The notes beneath the pieces are model-generated. The model made no database searches. It saw only the letters and a list, made by a program, of their open reading frames with translations, and was not told the origin of the DNA. The position numbers and the translations under genes were made by a program. From positions 3,658,001 through 3,722,000 of the forward strand of contig NW_025408672.1 of NCBI RefSeq assembly GCF_020360975.1: a DNA stretch of 64,000 nucleotides, given 5' to 3'. The first letter of the stretch is position 1. Every line of letters starts with the position of its first letter. Shown here one piece after another: positions 1 through 11,957 of the stretch. Source of the DNA: Hirsutella rhossiliensis (taxonomy: Eukaryota; Ascomycota; Sordariomycetes; Hypocreales; Ophiocordycipitaceae).

Positions 1-223
1 AATGGGCAACATGGCCGTCACTAAAGCCATGCTTATTGAGAAGCTCCCGTAGCTGCTTGTTCTCCTCGGCTACTGTCCTCGCGGCCATCTGGATCTCGGT
101 CGAAGCCTCGATGCCCTGGAGCTCGTATACCCTGAGTCGCTGTTCGAGCTCCTGGACATACTCTCTCCGTCGGGCGCGCGATCTCCTTTGGTTGTCTCGA
201 ATTCGGACTAAGCTGTTCTTCTG
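1..223 (-). CDS. bZIP transcription factor, partial
   Basis: The minus strand reads an uninterrupted basic region and leucine zipper. The basic part contains RIRDNQRRSRARRREY, the fungal bZIP form of the N-x7-R DNA-contact signature. It is followed by heptad-like leucines and the segment ELQGIEASTEIQMAARTV, which is typical of one fungal bZIP subfamily. The frame opens directly after a TAG acceptor at 224-226, with a pyrimidine tract and a CTAAC branch-like site upstream, so this is an internal exon. The first exon was not found to the right, and the rest of the gene runs off the left edge. A nuclear DNA-binding regulator is inferred from the domain; the target genes are unknown. Confidence 0.85.
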
Positions 224-1879
224 CTAGAGCAGAGAAGAGAGACGGAGTTTCGTGTTAGAAATGGCCATTCCTGTCGATGGCATCACCTGGGTTTATGCAG
301 CGAGCGAGATAATCCTGACCAGGAAAACCAAGGGTTGACCATTGTGGCAATTGCCACGCGCCTGGAAGTCGCGCTGACGGGAGACAGGCTTCGACAAGGA
401 GCGCCAAAGAGCCTACGAAATGCTGGATGGACATTTGGGAGGACTGGCCGCGGGGGCTCTGGTCACTTGTATTGACGTGCTCAGCGACAACCTACCGTCG
501 GGCGTAGAGAGCCGCCTCCAGGGATCCACCTCGACAGCTTGCCTTTGGCCTTGCAGGGAGTACTGGGTGGCCTTTCGGTGGCAGGAATTTTAGATAGTCT
601 AGCTCAGCACGTCCTGTGCCCCGTCTCGGGGACCTGAGCGGCCTGAAGGCCGCTGGACAAAAAATACACACACACACACATGTCAAGTTCTCAACGTGTT
701 ACCCAGCCTCAAAGCACTGGCTGGTGTTATACTCAGGGAAGGGATGCCTGGCTTTTGAAACAAATTTTGGGATCATCTCGTCACGGAACAGGCTGTTTGG
801 ATAGTTGCTTCTGTAGGGCTCGTGACATCGAAAGAGCTACCATCAGAGGACGACCACTTCGGAGTTCAAATCGTCTCAATTTCAGTCGAATTCTGCGAAT
901 AGTTGCTCGCTGCAGGAAGCTATTTTCGCGATGTCAATATGTGAGCGGACGTCAAGAACGAGAGTCTTAATATGCTTGTGTTGGGTCATACAATCTGGAG
1001 GCATTTCGTTCTTGGCTTTACCGGACGATTCGAAGTGTGTCGGTGAAAGTGGAAGAAGTGGGGGAAAATTCCCCGCGACCAGCGGCGGGGGGGTCGCTAC
1101 TCTACCCATCGTCCAAAGGCCAGCCAGCCGCTGTCGAATCGAGTTGACAAAGTGCCGGATACCTAGAGAACCGAGCGCTGTGCCACAGGTAAATGCTCGT
1201 GCTTTCAAGTTCCAATACGAGAAAATGCACACATGCGTTTTCGCCCCCATATACAGTATCGGTCACCATCCGAGCCCTTCCGCACAGAAGCCAAGTCGGC
1301 GGATTATGGCCGAGACAGCAAACCAACAGAACTTATCGCAAGACCGCCGAGTATATCCCTTAGTTGGGAAGCAAACGGCAGTGGTGAAGTGCACCCCCTA
1401 TGCAGCTCCCAGGGTGTGCCAGCCGCTACACCAACGGCCCCAGCAGACCTGTGGAGATTTCCCTTACCCAGGAAGCCACGGGGGGACTAAAGACGTGATT
1501 GCGACCGTGTTCGACCGTCCGACCTCCGTGCTGCGATATGCCAGTCCACATTATTTGTTTCGGGAGCTTCGGGTAGTTTGGTGCTGTCTGAATTCATTAA
1601 AAGAGAGAATTACACTGTGCAGTTCCGCTGGTTGGGCTAGGTCCTCACACCTCAAGAATCAAGGCTGACCAACTGCAGGGCATACCCACCTTGGTTCCCG
1701 CCCCCCCCCACAAACCTATCGGATATTCGGACCAGATTGCCGCTGGCAGGTGCAGCACATTTGAACGCTGGAGCCTGAAAGATGTGGACAAGCGCGAAGT
1801 GTTTGCTTGCAACAGTACATCAATACCATGCTACTGTACCATGTGGCCATTCTCTCCAGAGACCAAACCGCAATAAATA
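224..1879. other. intergenic or decayed sequence, no gene recognised
   Basis: I see no protein family in any frame. There is a short (AC)n microsatellite at about 664-680 and C/G homopolymers near 1084 and 1697. The longest plus-strand open frame (931-1668) has no recognisable motif and looks like chance. The 5' exon of the bZIP gene may lie in the first few hundred bases but cannot be placed. Confidence 0.5.
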
Positions 1880-4004
1880 AGGGATTTTCCGATGATCTGC
1901 CGGATCTGGTGATCTGCCGGATTGCGGCGACTTCGCACGCTCAACATCAATCGACAATAGCTCAACAACAACGGTGCCAATTGACGTATCCTTTGATTTG
2001 CTGAATCATAAGAAGCAGTGAAAGTCTGGCATATATTTAGAACTTTTATCTAGGGGGCAATGCGCTGCGGTGCTGACATCAAACCAAGCAACGGCCAAAA
2101 TAGGATGCCGACAGATTGTGTAAGTCATTTCAGCCAACACAGCAAAAACAGAACATTATTGGCTTTCATCGTAGGCTTTAATCATGTGGGATTCTCCCCA
2201 TTCTATCCATAGTGCAGAGTGCAGAACTTGGCTCAGGATACTGCCAAAAATGGGGGTTGGAAGGGCGAGCTGGATAACTCCATTCTACGCACCCGTAATG
2301 AGCCAGATTGAACGTGATTCGACGGTACAAGCATCTTCTGAAAAGAACCTATCTATGCATCTGAATGTAAGGTTTATTTTTAGCTTGAAATTCAGTGCGC
2401 GAGGCTCCGCTTTCACACCTGACAAGGAAAGACGTGCACGAAAATTGAGAAATTCGACACCCTACCCTAAAACACGTATAACATGGATGAAATGGGCTTT
2501 CTATTCCTTATGAGCATTTGAACGAACAGGTATTCCTCTTATTATAAGAAAACAAGGCAAAATTGCTCGGCGTATTAAAAAATGGCAACCCATCCTCCAT
2601 TACGTTCAAGATGTGCGTCAGTCAAGAGATGGCATCGCTGCCCCCATTTCTCATCCACCAAGACAAGCCAGCACAAACTCTGGACTTTTGGTTCGTGAAA
2701 CGTGAATCAAGTCGTCAATAAATATTTTTAACACGTCAAAAACGAGGTGGACGAATCACAATATTGGAAATGAGCAGCTCACCGGTACGTTCGACCGGTT
2801 TACCAGGGCGAAAGCTCGAAACGGTTGTGCTTATCGCCTTTTGGTTCCCGATGGCCACTTAACCATTTTAGTATCGAATTTATGGAGTGGTGTGACCGGC
2901 ACCGAGTGATCGTTGTGGTGTTTCCCCCTCAATCCATTCATCGGCTGCAACCCTTGATGTATCGTTATTCAGCCTCTCTCAACAGCGTATACGCATGATC
3001 TTATCCAGTACACAGACAAATCAAAAGGTTCATTGGATTGCTGAAATCGAAGATCTAGACTGTGTTTTGGAACGCATTTCAGGAAGTAGTCGAGAAGTCC
3101 TCTGTTGATGCTGGCCGCAACAGCCGAAGGCTGAGCAGCACCCTCGGGAGCCCTCAATATGAGTTTTAAGTGCTTGATATGAGAGTTAAAGTATGCAGGA
3201 ACAAGTAGTCACAAGAACCAGCGCAGGCAGACCGGTAAGGCTTCAAAAGATGATCTCTTCTGCTGTACAGATTCTAGTGCAGACGAGGTGTTTAGCTCTA
3301 AAAATGTGGCTCAAGCTCGCCAAAAAATGACAGTGAAAGGACTCCAAAAGAAAGAGGAGGCTCTGAAGAAGGAGGTCCGAAAGCTTCAGCGACAGCAGAA
3401 GGCAGCGGAGCAAAAGCTCTCGCTCTAGAGAAGAGGAAGCAATGAGAGGCGGAAATTGGGAGAAAACGACGGATGACGGAGGCCGTGAAGCAAAAAAGGA
3501 GATAAATTGGCATTATTAACAAGAGCTGAAGATTTTGAAAGTGGAAAAGCCACAGAAAATGCAGAATGAGCGACGGGTGGCTTCTGAGGGTCGCGAGAGG
3601 AGTCAGGATGTTCACGCTGCAAAATTGTCACTCTTCCGTTCACACCAGAGCGGGCCATAGCATTGCAGGTACCAAACAGACTATATAATAACGCAAATAA
3701 CAAGGCAATGATAACTTCAAACGACATATCCTGTCCTCAAAGGCCCTCTTTAGCTGTTGATAGTGATCGGAGGCAATGGGTGCATTTCGGGGACTTGCGC
3801 GATCGGAGAGTAACAGAAGACGACCTCAATGGCTGGATGACTTCAAAAAGATTGAGTGGCATCTTTGAGCATTATTAACTGCTCTTATAAGATTTTAGAA
3901 CAATTCAAATAGTATTCGTGAAGTTATTCTCAGTTCTTTGCTGGAATGCAATGAGCCCAAAATCCGGCGAATCGCCAGATCCGGCAGATCACCGGAAAAT
4001 CCCT
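1880..4004 (+). mobile_element. Fot1/pogo-like DNA transposon, copy 1 (dead)
   Basis: A 2,125-bp element bounded by TA at 1878-1879 and 4005-4006. The ends are inverted repeats of about 45 bp that begin AGGGATTTTCCG and continue TGATCTGCCGGATCTGG, with single mismatches and one length change. TA duplication together with the DDE remnant inside places it in the Tc1/mariner-pogo (Fot1-like) group. It is about 98-99% identical to the copy at 9102-11211, but the flanks differ, so the two are independent insertions rather than one segmental duplication. The insertion sits directly before the hypothetical gene at 4007-6476 and may have cut off its 5' end. Confidence 0.85.
2471..3000 (+). pseudogene. 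degenerate pogo/Fot1 DDE transposase
   Basis: Fragments of a DDE endonuclease can be read across several frames. The first catalytic aspartate lies in NMDEMGF (GAT at 2486-2488). The second is in a DGH motif (GAT at 2850-2852). It is followed by FMEWCDRHRVIVVVFPP and HRLQPL (about 2880-2960), which matches the Fot1 pattern EFIEWC..H.I....PPHSTHRLQPLD. Stops and frame breaks lie between these blocks, and no N-terminal HTH/CENP-B region is readable. The protein cannot be active. The copy at 9102-11211 carries the same breaks. Confidence 0.75.
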
Positions 4005-4006
4005 TA

Positions 4007-6476
4007 AAGTCCCACAAGTCACCACGATTCGAGTATGAGGAGAGACTGGCCGATGTCAACACCCGCATTGATGAGGCTTGGGAACGTCTGTTTTCAGGTC
4101 AAAGCCCGATCGATCGTTCCGAGCTCCAGAGCAAGATTCTGAATTATGGCCGTGAGTTGGAGAGGATTGAAAGTGAACATAAAGAGGGCCTCGAGGGTGC
4201 AGAGGCTTCTTACCAGTGTCGTATCGATGCTGTTTGGAAAGACTCGTGCAAAGGGCTTATCGCAGTATTGGAATCTATGCTGCTTCCAAATACACCGCAA
4301 GAAGCAGAAGACAGGGAGCTCCAGCAAACACTTCCGAATGGGTCAACTAGAGATCAGCCGAAAGGCTCTCAACCGGCAGCACCCGTCGAATCAGTTGGGC
4401 GTCGTGGGCCTCCTGGGGGGCCTTGCACGGAGACCACTGACACCTGCGGCAAAAGCAACAGGGTAAGTTGCCCATGCCCGACCGAAAAGGACTATATTGA
4501 CGAATCAAGCCTAAACGAAGGCTCGATAGGATGATTCAGCCGCAGTGGAAGAGGCGACGAATCACTGAGAGCCAAGAGCGGCATAGTGACGATTCACTGA
4601 ACGAGAATGACGGGCAGTTGCAGGATGATATAGCCAGATATCTCACCCTGGCGAAGTCTACCTTGCTTTCAAATCCGACGCCTGGTCGCCAGTACTTCTC
4701 TTGCCCACAGACAATTTGCACGATGTTGGCCTTCCAATTACAATCGAGGCATTGGGTCTGACGAAAAACGTCCCGCACTGTTATGAGTACGACCGGGAAG
4801 AAAAGCTTTCGATGGCGAAAGGAGTACGAGGGTGGCGGACGTCTTTTCGCAGAGCGGCAATACCCCATCATATTTTTGATGGCTTGGATTTTCCGGAGAA
4901 GCTCAGTCGGCTGGGTCGCTGCCAGAGACCTCCGAAGCTTCGACTTAATGGATGCCAATATTGACAAGCGCATCAAACACGTCGGGCGGGTTCGCCAGTT
5001 TGTCAATGAGCGGGAAAAGTCACGAGCAAAGGATAAGGATGATGCATCTGCCTCTCAACGAGCAAGGTCTGTTGATGGTGAGTCCCTGGTCTTGATGAGA
5101 AAACCCCAATTCTAACACACTATTCCCAGGTGACGATACTAGGAGCTTAGGGGCTTTCCGTTTGACGCCCAAAACCAGCTGCGGAGATCAATCTCAGTCG
5201 GGTGAAATCGGATTATGCGCGGCCAAAAGGACCCGAAGGTCTCAATCGACGGGGAATGCTCAACTGACGATTCGGAACCAAGACTTGGGTGCGATCCCAA
5301 TCGAGAAACAGCGAGCTGCCCCAAATCCGAGCAGGATCGCGATGGCGACCGCCCCAAGGAGGACTTCGGTCTTGCACCTCATTCGAAGGCTCCCATATCA
5401 ACTATGGGTTCGACCTCAGGATCTGACGATGGTACTCCATGCAGCGAAGGGATTGCGAGGTCACGCCTGCAGGATCATCTTGCTTCTGATACTACGATTA
5501 TAGTGCGCGATGAGCGGCCACCAAACACTGCCCAAGACGGACCTGAGCAAATTTTGTTGGACCACGGTACGTCGGTGTCGCACTGGGAAAAACAAGGAGA
5601 CTCTGACTAGATACTAGACGAAGCTAGAACTGCGACGCCTCAACACCATTCGAAGGCGACGGCCGATGCGCAGAATTCGTCACGCTTCTACGAAATCCTG
5701 GATGTTGAGCCTAACAGCGAGCGAGAAGCTCAACCCAATGGGCCGGACGTGGGATGCCAACTTGAGGGTGTTGGCGCGAATGATTGTCTGCCTCATACTC
5801 AGACTGCTACTGCACCTACATCCACGTCAGATTTGGATGATTGTGAACATGAGAAACAAGCTCTTCAACCCGAAAACATGGATAAACTTCGCAGTGACGG
5901 GCTGCGATTGGCTACTGCGACGCGGACGTCTCAAGGTTTCCTTCAACTAGCGACAAATCGGGAAGGACTGGCATTACGCGCACACCCACAAACGTTGAGA
6001 CCCACGATTTTCAGGTACCAGCAAGCTAAGTTTGGGACCCAGACACGGGACAATGGCGACGAACAGTCTGGAGACGTAAATCAGTGTTTGCGGCTGCGAG
6101 ACAACGCGGCTCTGCGGCGCCATGAAGACTCGCTGGCATTCCTGGACGGACCTGACTCTAGTGAGTACACAGTCAGCCTCGTCAGATCTCAAATCATTGA
6201 TATGGGGCGACTGACACGTACACCGCTATATATGTTATGGCAGTGACGCAGCAACCTAACTATTCGATGACGTCCAGATTTAATGGATGGCCCCAACTTC
6301 TCCCACAGAATCTTCTTACGGAATTGACTCAAGTCTCAGGGGTGGAAGATCCTGGCCCACATGTATTCATGGATCGTTACAAAATGTATTGTTGCCCCTT
6401 GAGTTGTGATAATAAGTGGCGATATTTGGCCTGGTTTACGAAGCATTTGCTGCGTCATCACTCCGAAATACAGTAG
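4007..6476 (+). pseudogene. multi-exon fungal hypothetical protein, frame-broken
   Basis: I do not recognise the family by name. Readable parts in order: a coiled-coil-like charged segment (about 4019-4300, ERLADVNTRIDEAWERLF and onward); a central globular segment (about 4695-5010) with VGWVAARDL..FDL and IDKRIKHVGRVRQFVNER; a long acidic linker; and a C-terminal Cys/His cluster (CCPLSC, then H..HLLRHH) resembling a zinc finger, ending at 6476. Introns with good signals: 4463-4509, 5078-5129, 5567-5617 and 6161-6243. The last two keep the frame exactly. Frame breaks fall near 4700-4900 (three shifts, one in a T-run) and near 5200. The 5' end is missing; the pogo element ends 3 bp upstream of the segment. 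Confidence 0.55.
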
Positions 6477-6533
6477 ATGCTGTCTAGCTGTTTTTTTTTA
6501 CTGCACATTGCTAAACTTCCATTGATTGAAATA

Positions 6534-6600
6534 GGCCACATCAGCCATGCTAGCAGCGGTGCTGTTGTGATGTGCATCTCACTTTTGGCTGGGCGGTCCA
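6534..6600 (+). repeat. dispersed repeat shared with 53167-53235
   Basis: About 67 bp here align, at roughly 80% by eye, with the reverse complement of 53167-53235. They share a core of about 20 bp that reads GATGTGCATCTCACTTTTGGC. In translation both give a similar VLL.CASHFWL peptide, so this may be the edge of an unidentified coding transposon. Similarity fades after about 70 bp. Confidence 0.5.
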
Positions 6601-7183
6601 TGCGACAAAGTTCTCTGCGGACTACTATGCCCTGCTCTACCAGCTGCAGATTGTCTTGGATGATAATAAGTCCGCCTTACGACGAAGAGATATAGCCGCC
6701 AAGTGTAAGTGAGAAGATAAGAGAAGAGAAAGAGGTGGAAGATGTGGGGTGCTTGGCGACTGATAGTAGACGTCAACCCCAAGAACCGGTATTAAGGCAA
6801 GTTCGCCCTGCCGCCTGGAAGTGGGAAGTTGTTGGAGTGATGCTGTACAATAAGTAAGTCCTGTCGATACTTCTCACCTTGGGAGCATTTCGGCGTTTTC
6901 GTATGGGATGGAGACGCTAACGATCTGACCTGCCCGCCAGGGCGGCCATGATTATCTCACGGAGGATGAGCCGAGCAAGCATGAAGATCGGGGACTGAAG
7001 AACTCTTGATTCTATATATAAGTGATAGTGAGAAGTTGGCTTCTTATACTTGTGACGTTGGGTTGAGTGGCGATATCGCCACTCAGGCAGCCTAGATGAC
7101 GATGTCATCTAAAAGGTTCGAATCCATCACTAATATGGCAGTACGAACAGCCACGACCTAAAATATGGGCCAGCTGTGCGAAT
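6601..7183. other. non-coding stretch with two adjacent palindromes
   Basis: No gene is recognised. A perfect 20-bp palindrome (GAGTGGCGATATCGCCACTC) spans 7065-7084. A hairpin with 8-bp arms and a 3-nt loop spans 7093-7111. Just after it, GGTTCGAATCC at about 7114-7124 matches a pol III B box. The whole does not fold into a convincing tRNA cloverleaf. Confidence 0.5.
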
Positions 7184-7369
7184 ATGGAAATCAGATTGTT
7201 GGAGGCTGATACATCCTGTGTGACTATGTTCGTTATCTGGTTAAACGGAGACAATGAGGAAGGCTATCCCATCGAAGTCTTCAATGAACGCGGCTGTAGG
7301 GTTCAGTCGACTTACGTTTCAGCAAGTAAGAAGCGCTATGCCGTTACGTGTGCTTCGTCTCCTACATAG
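7184..7369 (+). CDS. hypothetical protein or exon
   Basis: A 61-residue open frame with a balanced protein-like composition (for example VIWLNGDNEEGYPIEVFNERG). I do not recognise a family. It could be one exon of a decayed gene continuing towards 8300, where another short protein-like stretch (QNFFTYYFVNSEGGQF, about 8236-8281) is followed by GTGAG. No continuous model can be built. Confidence 0.25.
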   Translation: MEIRLLEADTSCVTMFVIWLNGDNEEGYPIEVFNERGCRVQSTYVSASKKRYAVTCASSPT

Positions 7370-8549
7370 AACAACGACCTTGGTGCCCGAGCCTGTCCGA
7401 ATCTCACGTTAATGCTAAACAGTGGCGCAAATGCCGAGGCCTCCAGCCCCGACACCAGTTGGAGAAATCGTTCCGTGGTATCAGACAATAAATGGCGAGC
7501 GACCCGACGATGAGTCGATGACCCGGCATACTGTACCAGTACCGCCCATAGGTTCTCGCACCTCGTGATGATCCGAGGGCTGAGTCCCCATGTGTTCTTG
7601 CCGCGCGGTGATCAAGACGACAGACGGGATGCAACGGTGCGAGAAGTGGATTTTGGCTGCGACAAGACAGCAGCAGGATCGCAGCTTGTCTCGCAACACC
7701 TTCTCAAAAAGCCGCCCCACTGCAGCCGGTACGGGATCTTTACACCATCTTCTACAGATAATGATTGCCGGACCTACAGAGTTCTTGTCCTCACGTATTG
7801 CAACGTCGGGGCGGCGGGTAAAACCGTCTTGGGTCCCTTACAGTGCCGTTTTACAAGCCGTCAAACCACACCTAAACAGGCACCAAATGTCTTGAAGTTC
7901 CGGCAAGTCGCTGCGCAACAGCCGGAAGGCCTCCTCCCGACCATCTTTTTGGAGTAGTGGTGTCGTTACGGTACAGTGAGGCTCAGGTGCAGAGCACCGA
8001 GTTTTAGTGCCCACTAAACTCGGAATTAAATCCTACGCTGTTGCAGGGCCTTATGTAATTGTCAACTGCGTGAGTTTTGCAAGAAAATTGGCCAAACCGA
8101 AATGCCATTCTGTCGGGATGGATGCCACACTTGACGAGGGCATGAGCGTATCATTGGTAAGTCAACACACTGCAGCCAAGACCTGCTACAGGCGATGAAC
8201 GCCACTCGTAGCGAAGCTCCAGAACACAATGCTCAGAATTTCTTTACGTATTACTTCGTGAATTCGGAAGGAGGTCAATTTGTGAGTACCTACCAGCCCG
8301 CGGCATTCCATGTTGTGATGTCCAGCCAAGAGTGGTCTACGCGACGGCATCCATAAAAAAAATTAGCCAAAGTTAGCTGTTGATCTACACTTCTTGGTAC
8401 GACATACGACCCATCCAGTGATGAGACGAATGAAGTGCCTAAGCCCGAATATATTTGAGAACAGGGGCGAGATTAAGCACAAAAGACATAACTTGCAGCT
8501 CATCTAGATTGAACATGTAGATCTTCACGTACGAAGCGACCGTGGTTAA
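7370..8549. other. no clear gene; possible decayed exons
   Basis: Short open frames alternate without a consistent reading. A plus-strand frame at 7565-7957 and the segment ending at about 8281 have mildly protein-like composition but no motif. I see no RNA gene or element end here. Confidence 0.35.
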
Positions 8550-8993
8550 ATGGAAAATAGTATTTCTTCCGCTGGATTTGCGCAACTTCGTCAAAAGGAG
8601 TCGCAGCGGGCAACTACTCGAGTCGCCCCAATGAAGACAGCGCACATTCAAATACCCGACAGTGTCTTGCGACTGGCTCATGCTAGACGTCGAGTTTTTG
8701 TCATGTATGAGACCGATAAGAGAATTCGGTCTAGTAAAGACGACAGAAGGAAGCAAGCAAGAGCTCGAATGTCTCGAAGGGAGAGTCACCCACAAAGCGG
8801 GAGCTTCGCAGCCGAGGTCGAAAAAGCAGAAGCCACACTTCGGCTAACATCTTGGTTCCTCTCCGCTCTAGCGAGCCGGGAAAACGCATGTTCAGTGGTG
8901 GCACAAGAAAGCGACAGAAGCAGGCACGAGGCTGAAGAGGCAATTTCCAAGTGTAAACAAGAAACGATAGAAGCAATACGAACCTTTGTGTAG
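8550..8993 (+). CDS. small hypothetical protein
   Basis: A 147-residue open frame from ATG to stop. The first half is rich in Arg/Lys (RRKQARARMSRRES). The second half is an amphipathic, Glu/Ala-rich stretch compatible with a coiled coil. No family is recognised. It lies about 100 bp upstream of the second pogo element. The composition is plausible for a real nuclear protein, but a chance frame cannot be excluded. Confidence 0.3.
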   Translation: MENSISSAGFAQLRQKESQRATTRVAPMKTAHIQIPDSVLRLAHARRRVFVMYETDKRIRSSKDDRRKQARARMSRRESHPQSGSFAAEVEKAEATLRLTSWFLSALASRENACSVVAQESDRSRHEAEEAISKCKQETIEAIRTFV

Positions 8994-9101
8994 GATTTTC
9001 CGAACATGATGCTTAACTCTTAGTCTACCCGGTATGCCTCTGTTTTGCATACTTGATACGGAGGAGTCGAAAACAGCAGGTATACCTCCCCACTTGCGCT
9101 A

Positions 9102-11211
9102 AGGGATTTTCCGATGATCTGCCGGATCTGGTGATCTGCCGGATTGCGGCGACTTCGCACGCTCAACATCAATCGACAATAGCTCAACAACAACGGTGCC
9201 AATTGACGTATCCTTTGATTTCCTGAATCATCAGAAGCAGTGAAAGTCTGGCATATATTTAGAACTTTTATCTAGGGGCAATGCGCTGCGGTGCTGACAT
9301 CAAACCAAGCAACGGCCAAAATAGGATGCCGACAGATTGTGTAAGTCATTTCAGCCAATACAGCAAAAACAGAACATTATTGGCTTTCATCGTAGGCTTT
9401 AATCATGTGGGATTCTCCCATTCTATCCATAGTGCAGAACTTGGCTCAGGATACTGCAAAAATGGGGTTGGAAGGGCGAGCTGGATAACTTCATTCTACG
9501 CACCCGTAATGAGCCAGATTGAACGTGATTCGACGGTACAAGCATCTTCTGAAAAGAACCTATCTATGCATCTGAATGTAAGGTTTATTTTTAGCTTGAA
9601 ATTCAGTGCGCGAGGCTCCGCTTTCACACCTGACAAGGAAAGACGTGCACGAAAATTGAGAAATTCGACACCCTACCCTAAAACACGTATAACATGGATG
9701 AAATGGGCTTTCTATTCCTTATGAGCATTTGAACGAACAGGGTATTCTCTTATTATAAGAAAACAAGGCAAAATTGCTCGGCGTATTAAAAATGGCAACC
9801 CATCCTCCCTTACGTTCAAGATGTGCGTCAGTCAAGAGATGGCATCGCTGCCCCATTTCTCATCCACCAAGACAAGCCAGCACAAACTCTGGACTTTTGG
9901 TTCGTGAAACGTGAATCAAGTCGTCAATAAATATTTTTAACACGTCAAAAACGAGGTGGACGAATCACAATATTGGAAATGAGCAGCTCACCGGTACGTT
10001 CGACCGGTTTACCAGGGTGAAAGCTCGAAACGGTTGTGCTTATCGCCTTTTGGTTCCCGATGGCCACTTAACCATTTTAGTATCGAATTTATGGAGTGGT
10101 GTGACCGGCACCGAGTGATCGTTGTGGTGTTTCCCCCTCAATCCATTCATCGGCTGCAACCCTTGATGTATCGTTATTCAGCCTCTCTCAACAGCGTATA
10201 CGCATGATCTTATCCAGTACACAGACAAATCAAAAGGTTCATTGGATTGCTGAAATCGAAGATCTAGACTGTGTTTTGGAACGCATTTCAGGAAGTAGTC
10301 GAGAAGACCTCTGTTGATGCTGGCCGCAACAGCCGAAGGCTGAGCAGCACCTCGGAGCCCTCAATATGAGTTTTAAGTGCTTGATATGAGAGTTAAAGTA
10401 TGCAGAGAACAAGTAGTCACAAGAACCAGCGCAGGCAGACCGGTAAGGCTTCAAAGATGATCTCTTCTGCTGTACAGATTCTAGTGCAGACGAGGTGTTT
10501 AGCTCTAAAATTGTGGCTCAAGCTCGCCAAAAATGACAGTGAAAGGACTCCAAAGAAAGAGGAGGCTCTGAAGAAGGAGGCCTGAAAGCTTCAGCGACAG
10601 CAGAAGGCAGCGGAGCAAAAGCTCTCGCTCTAGAGAAGAGGAAGCAATGAGAGGCGGAAATTGGGAGAAAACGACGGATGACGGAGGCCGTGAAGCAAAA
10701 TAAGGAGATAAATTGGCATTATTAACAAGAGCTGAAGATTTTGAAAGTGGAAAAGCCACAGAAAATGCAGAATGAGCGACGGGTGGCTTCTGAGGGTCGC
10801 GAGAGGAGTCAGGATGTTCACGCTGCAAAATTGTCACTCTTCCGTTCACACCAGAGCGGGCCATAGCATTGCAGGTACCAAACACACTATATAATAACGC
10901 AAATAATAAGGCAATGATAACTTCAAACGACATATCCTGTCCTCAAAGGCCCTCTTTAGCTGTTGATAGTGATCGGGAGGCAATGGGTGCATTTCGGGGA
11001 CTTGCGCGATCGGAGAGTAACAGAAGACGACCTCGATGGCTGGATGACTTCAAAAAGATTGAGTGGCATCTTTGAGCATTATTAACTGCTCTTATAAGAT
11101 TTTAGAACAATTCAAATAGTATTCGTGAAGTTATTCTCAGTTCTTTGCTGGAATGCAATGAGCCCAAAATCCGGCGAATCGCCAGATCCGGCAGATCACC
11201 GGAAAATCCCT
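9102..11211 (+). mobile_element. Fot1/pogo-like DNA transposon, copy 2 (dead)
   Basis: A 2,110-bp element flanked by TA at 9100-9101 and 11212-11213, with the same inverted ends as copy 1 (AGGGATTTTCCG...). By eye, roughly ten substitutions and about fifteen one-base length differences separate the copies, plus a short AGTGCAG duplication found only in copy 1. The transposase remnant is broken at the same places. An already dead element therefore seems to have been mobilised in trans, or both copies come from one dead parent. Confidence 0.85.
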
Positions 11212-11213
11212 TA

Positions 11214-11957
11214 TAACGCATCTAAAATTCACTGCGCTGAGGCGAACGTACATGATAAGCGCGTGAAACGCAACGAAAAGTCACCCGCTGATGGATCCTT
11301 TTCGAGAGATCTTGAAAGATGAATCTCCAACCTCATCCTGATAGAGCTCCATGGTAGTGAAGTAGAGAAAGGGCGCTTTCGCGTCTTGAAAGCCCCACAC
11401 TACCCCCTCTTTTCTGGTGGCAGATCTGCGGTCAACTCGTGCCTTGGCTAATCCATAAAACATATAAGGAACTATTATTTCTACACTACGTGTGGGCCTA
11501 CACGTTTACTGGGGCGTAACGGTTACCTGACAAATATCGTTGCGTTGCCCCCCCTCAGGATTTATCTCACGGTAAAATCAGCCTTATTAGCCACAGAAGG
11601 TGCCAATTTAACAGACAAGTCAGCCTATCAATTTGTCTGCTGCGTGCGGGAGCAATACAGTATGCAAGCCGGGCGCGAAAGCTTGTGAGTGTTTCTACTG
11701 AGGCAGAACTGGCGACCAAACCATTTTATTCGTCGCTATCGCACAAATCCGAGAGATGCAAAGTCATTTACTCACCCTTCAACCTCGGCAATCCAGACAA
11801 GCTCGCCGCAGTCGCCTTCAGACTTCTATCTTCATCCGTCACGAACTACGCATTCCCAAACTCGGACGTAGGGGTCGCCGTGGGTCAGTGGGCTTGAGCT
11901 CTAGTTCCTCGCGTTCTAATTCTTTGCGCCCAAACTGACGCCGTCGGCAGTCTCGAA
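11214..11957. other. intergenic, upstream of the cyclin gene
   Basis: No gene is recognised. From about 11690 on, short open frames lead into the cyclin start and could include its 5' UTR or a small first exon. A C-run lies near 11550. Confidence 0.4.

Noticed and set aside
931..1668. 245-residue open frame as a gene
   Set aside because: No motif, uneven composition, and competing open frames on both strands; probably chance.
2184..2513. 109-residue open frame, repeated at 9281-9724, as a conserved gene
   Set aside because: It is conserved only because it lies in the duplicated pogo element. The DDE motif NMDEMGF is in a different frame.
1880..4004. RIP mutation as the main cause of decay
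   Set aside because: Some stops could come from C-to-T changes, but base composition is not strongly AT-shifted and differences between copies are mostly indels. I cannot support RIP without index calculations.
7051..7135. A tRNA gene on the plus strand
   Set aside because: The B box is perfect, but acceptor and T stems do not pair and the D-arm does not fit, so I list only the palindromes.
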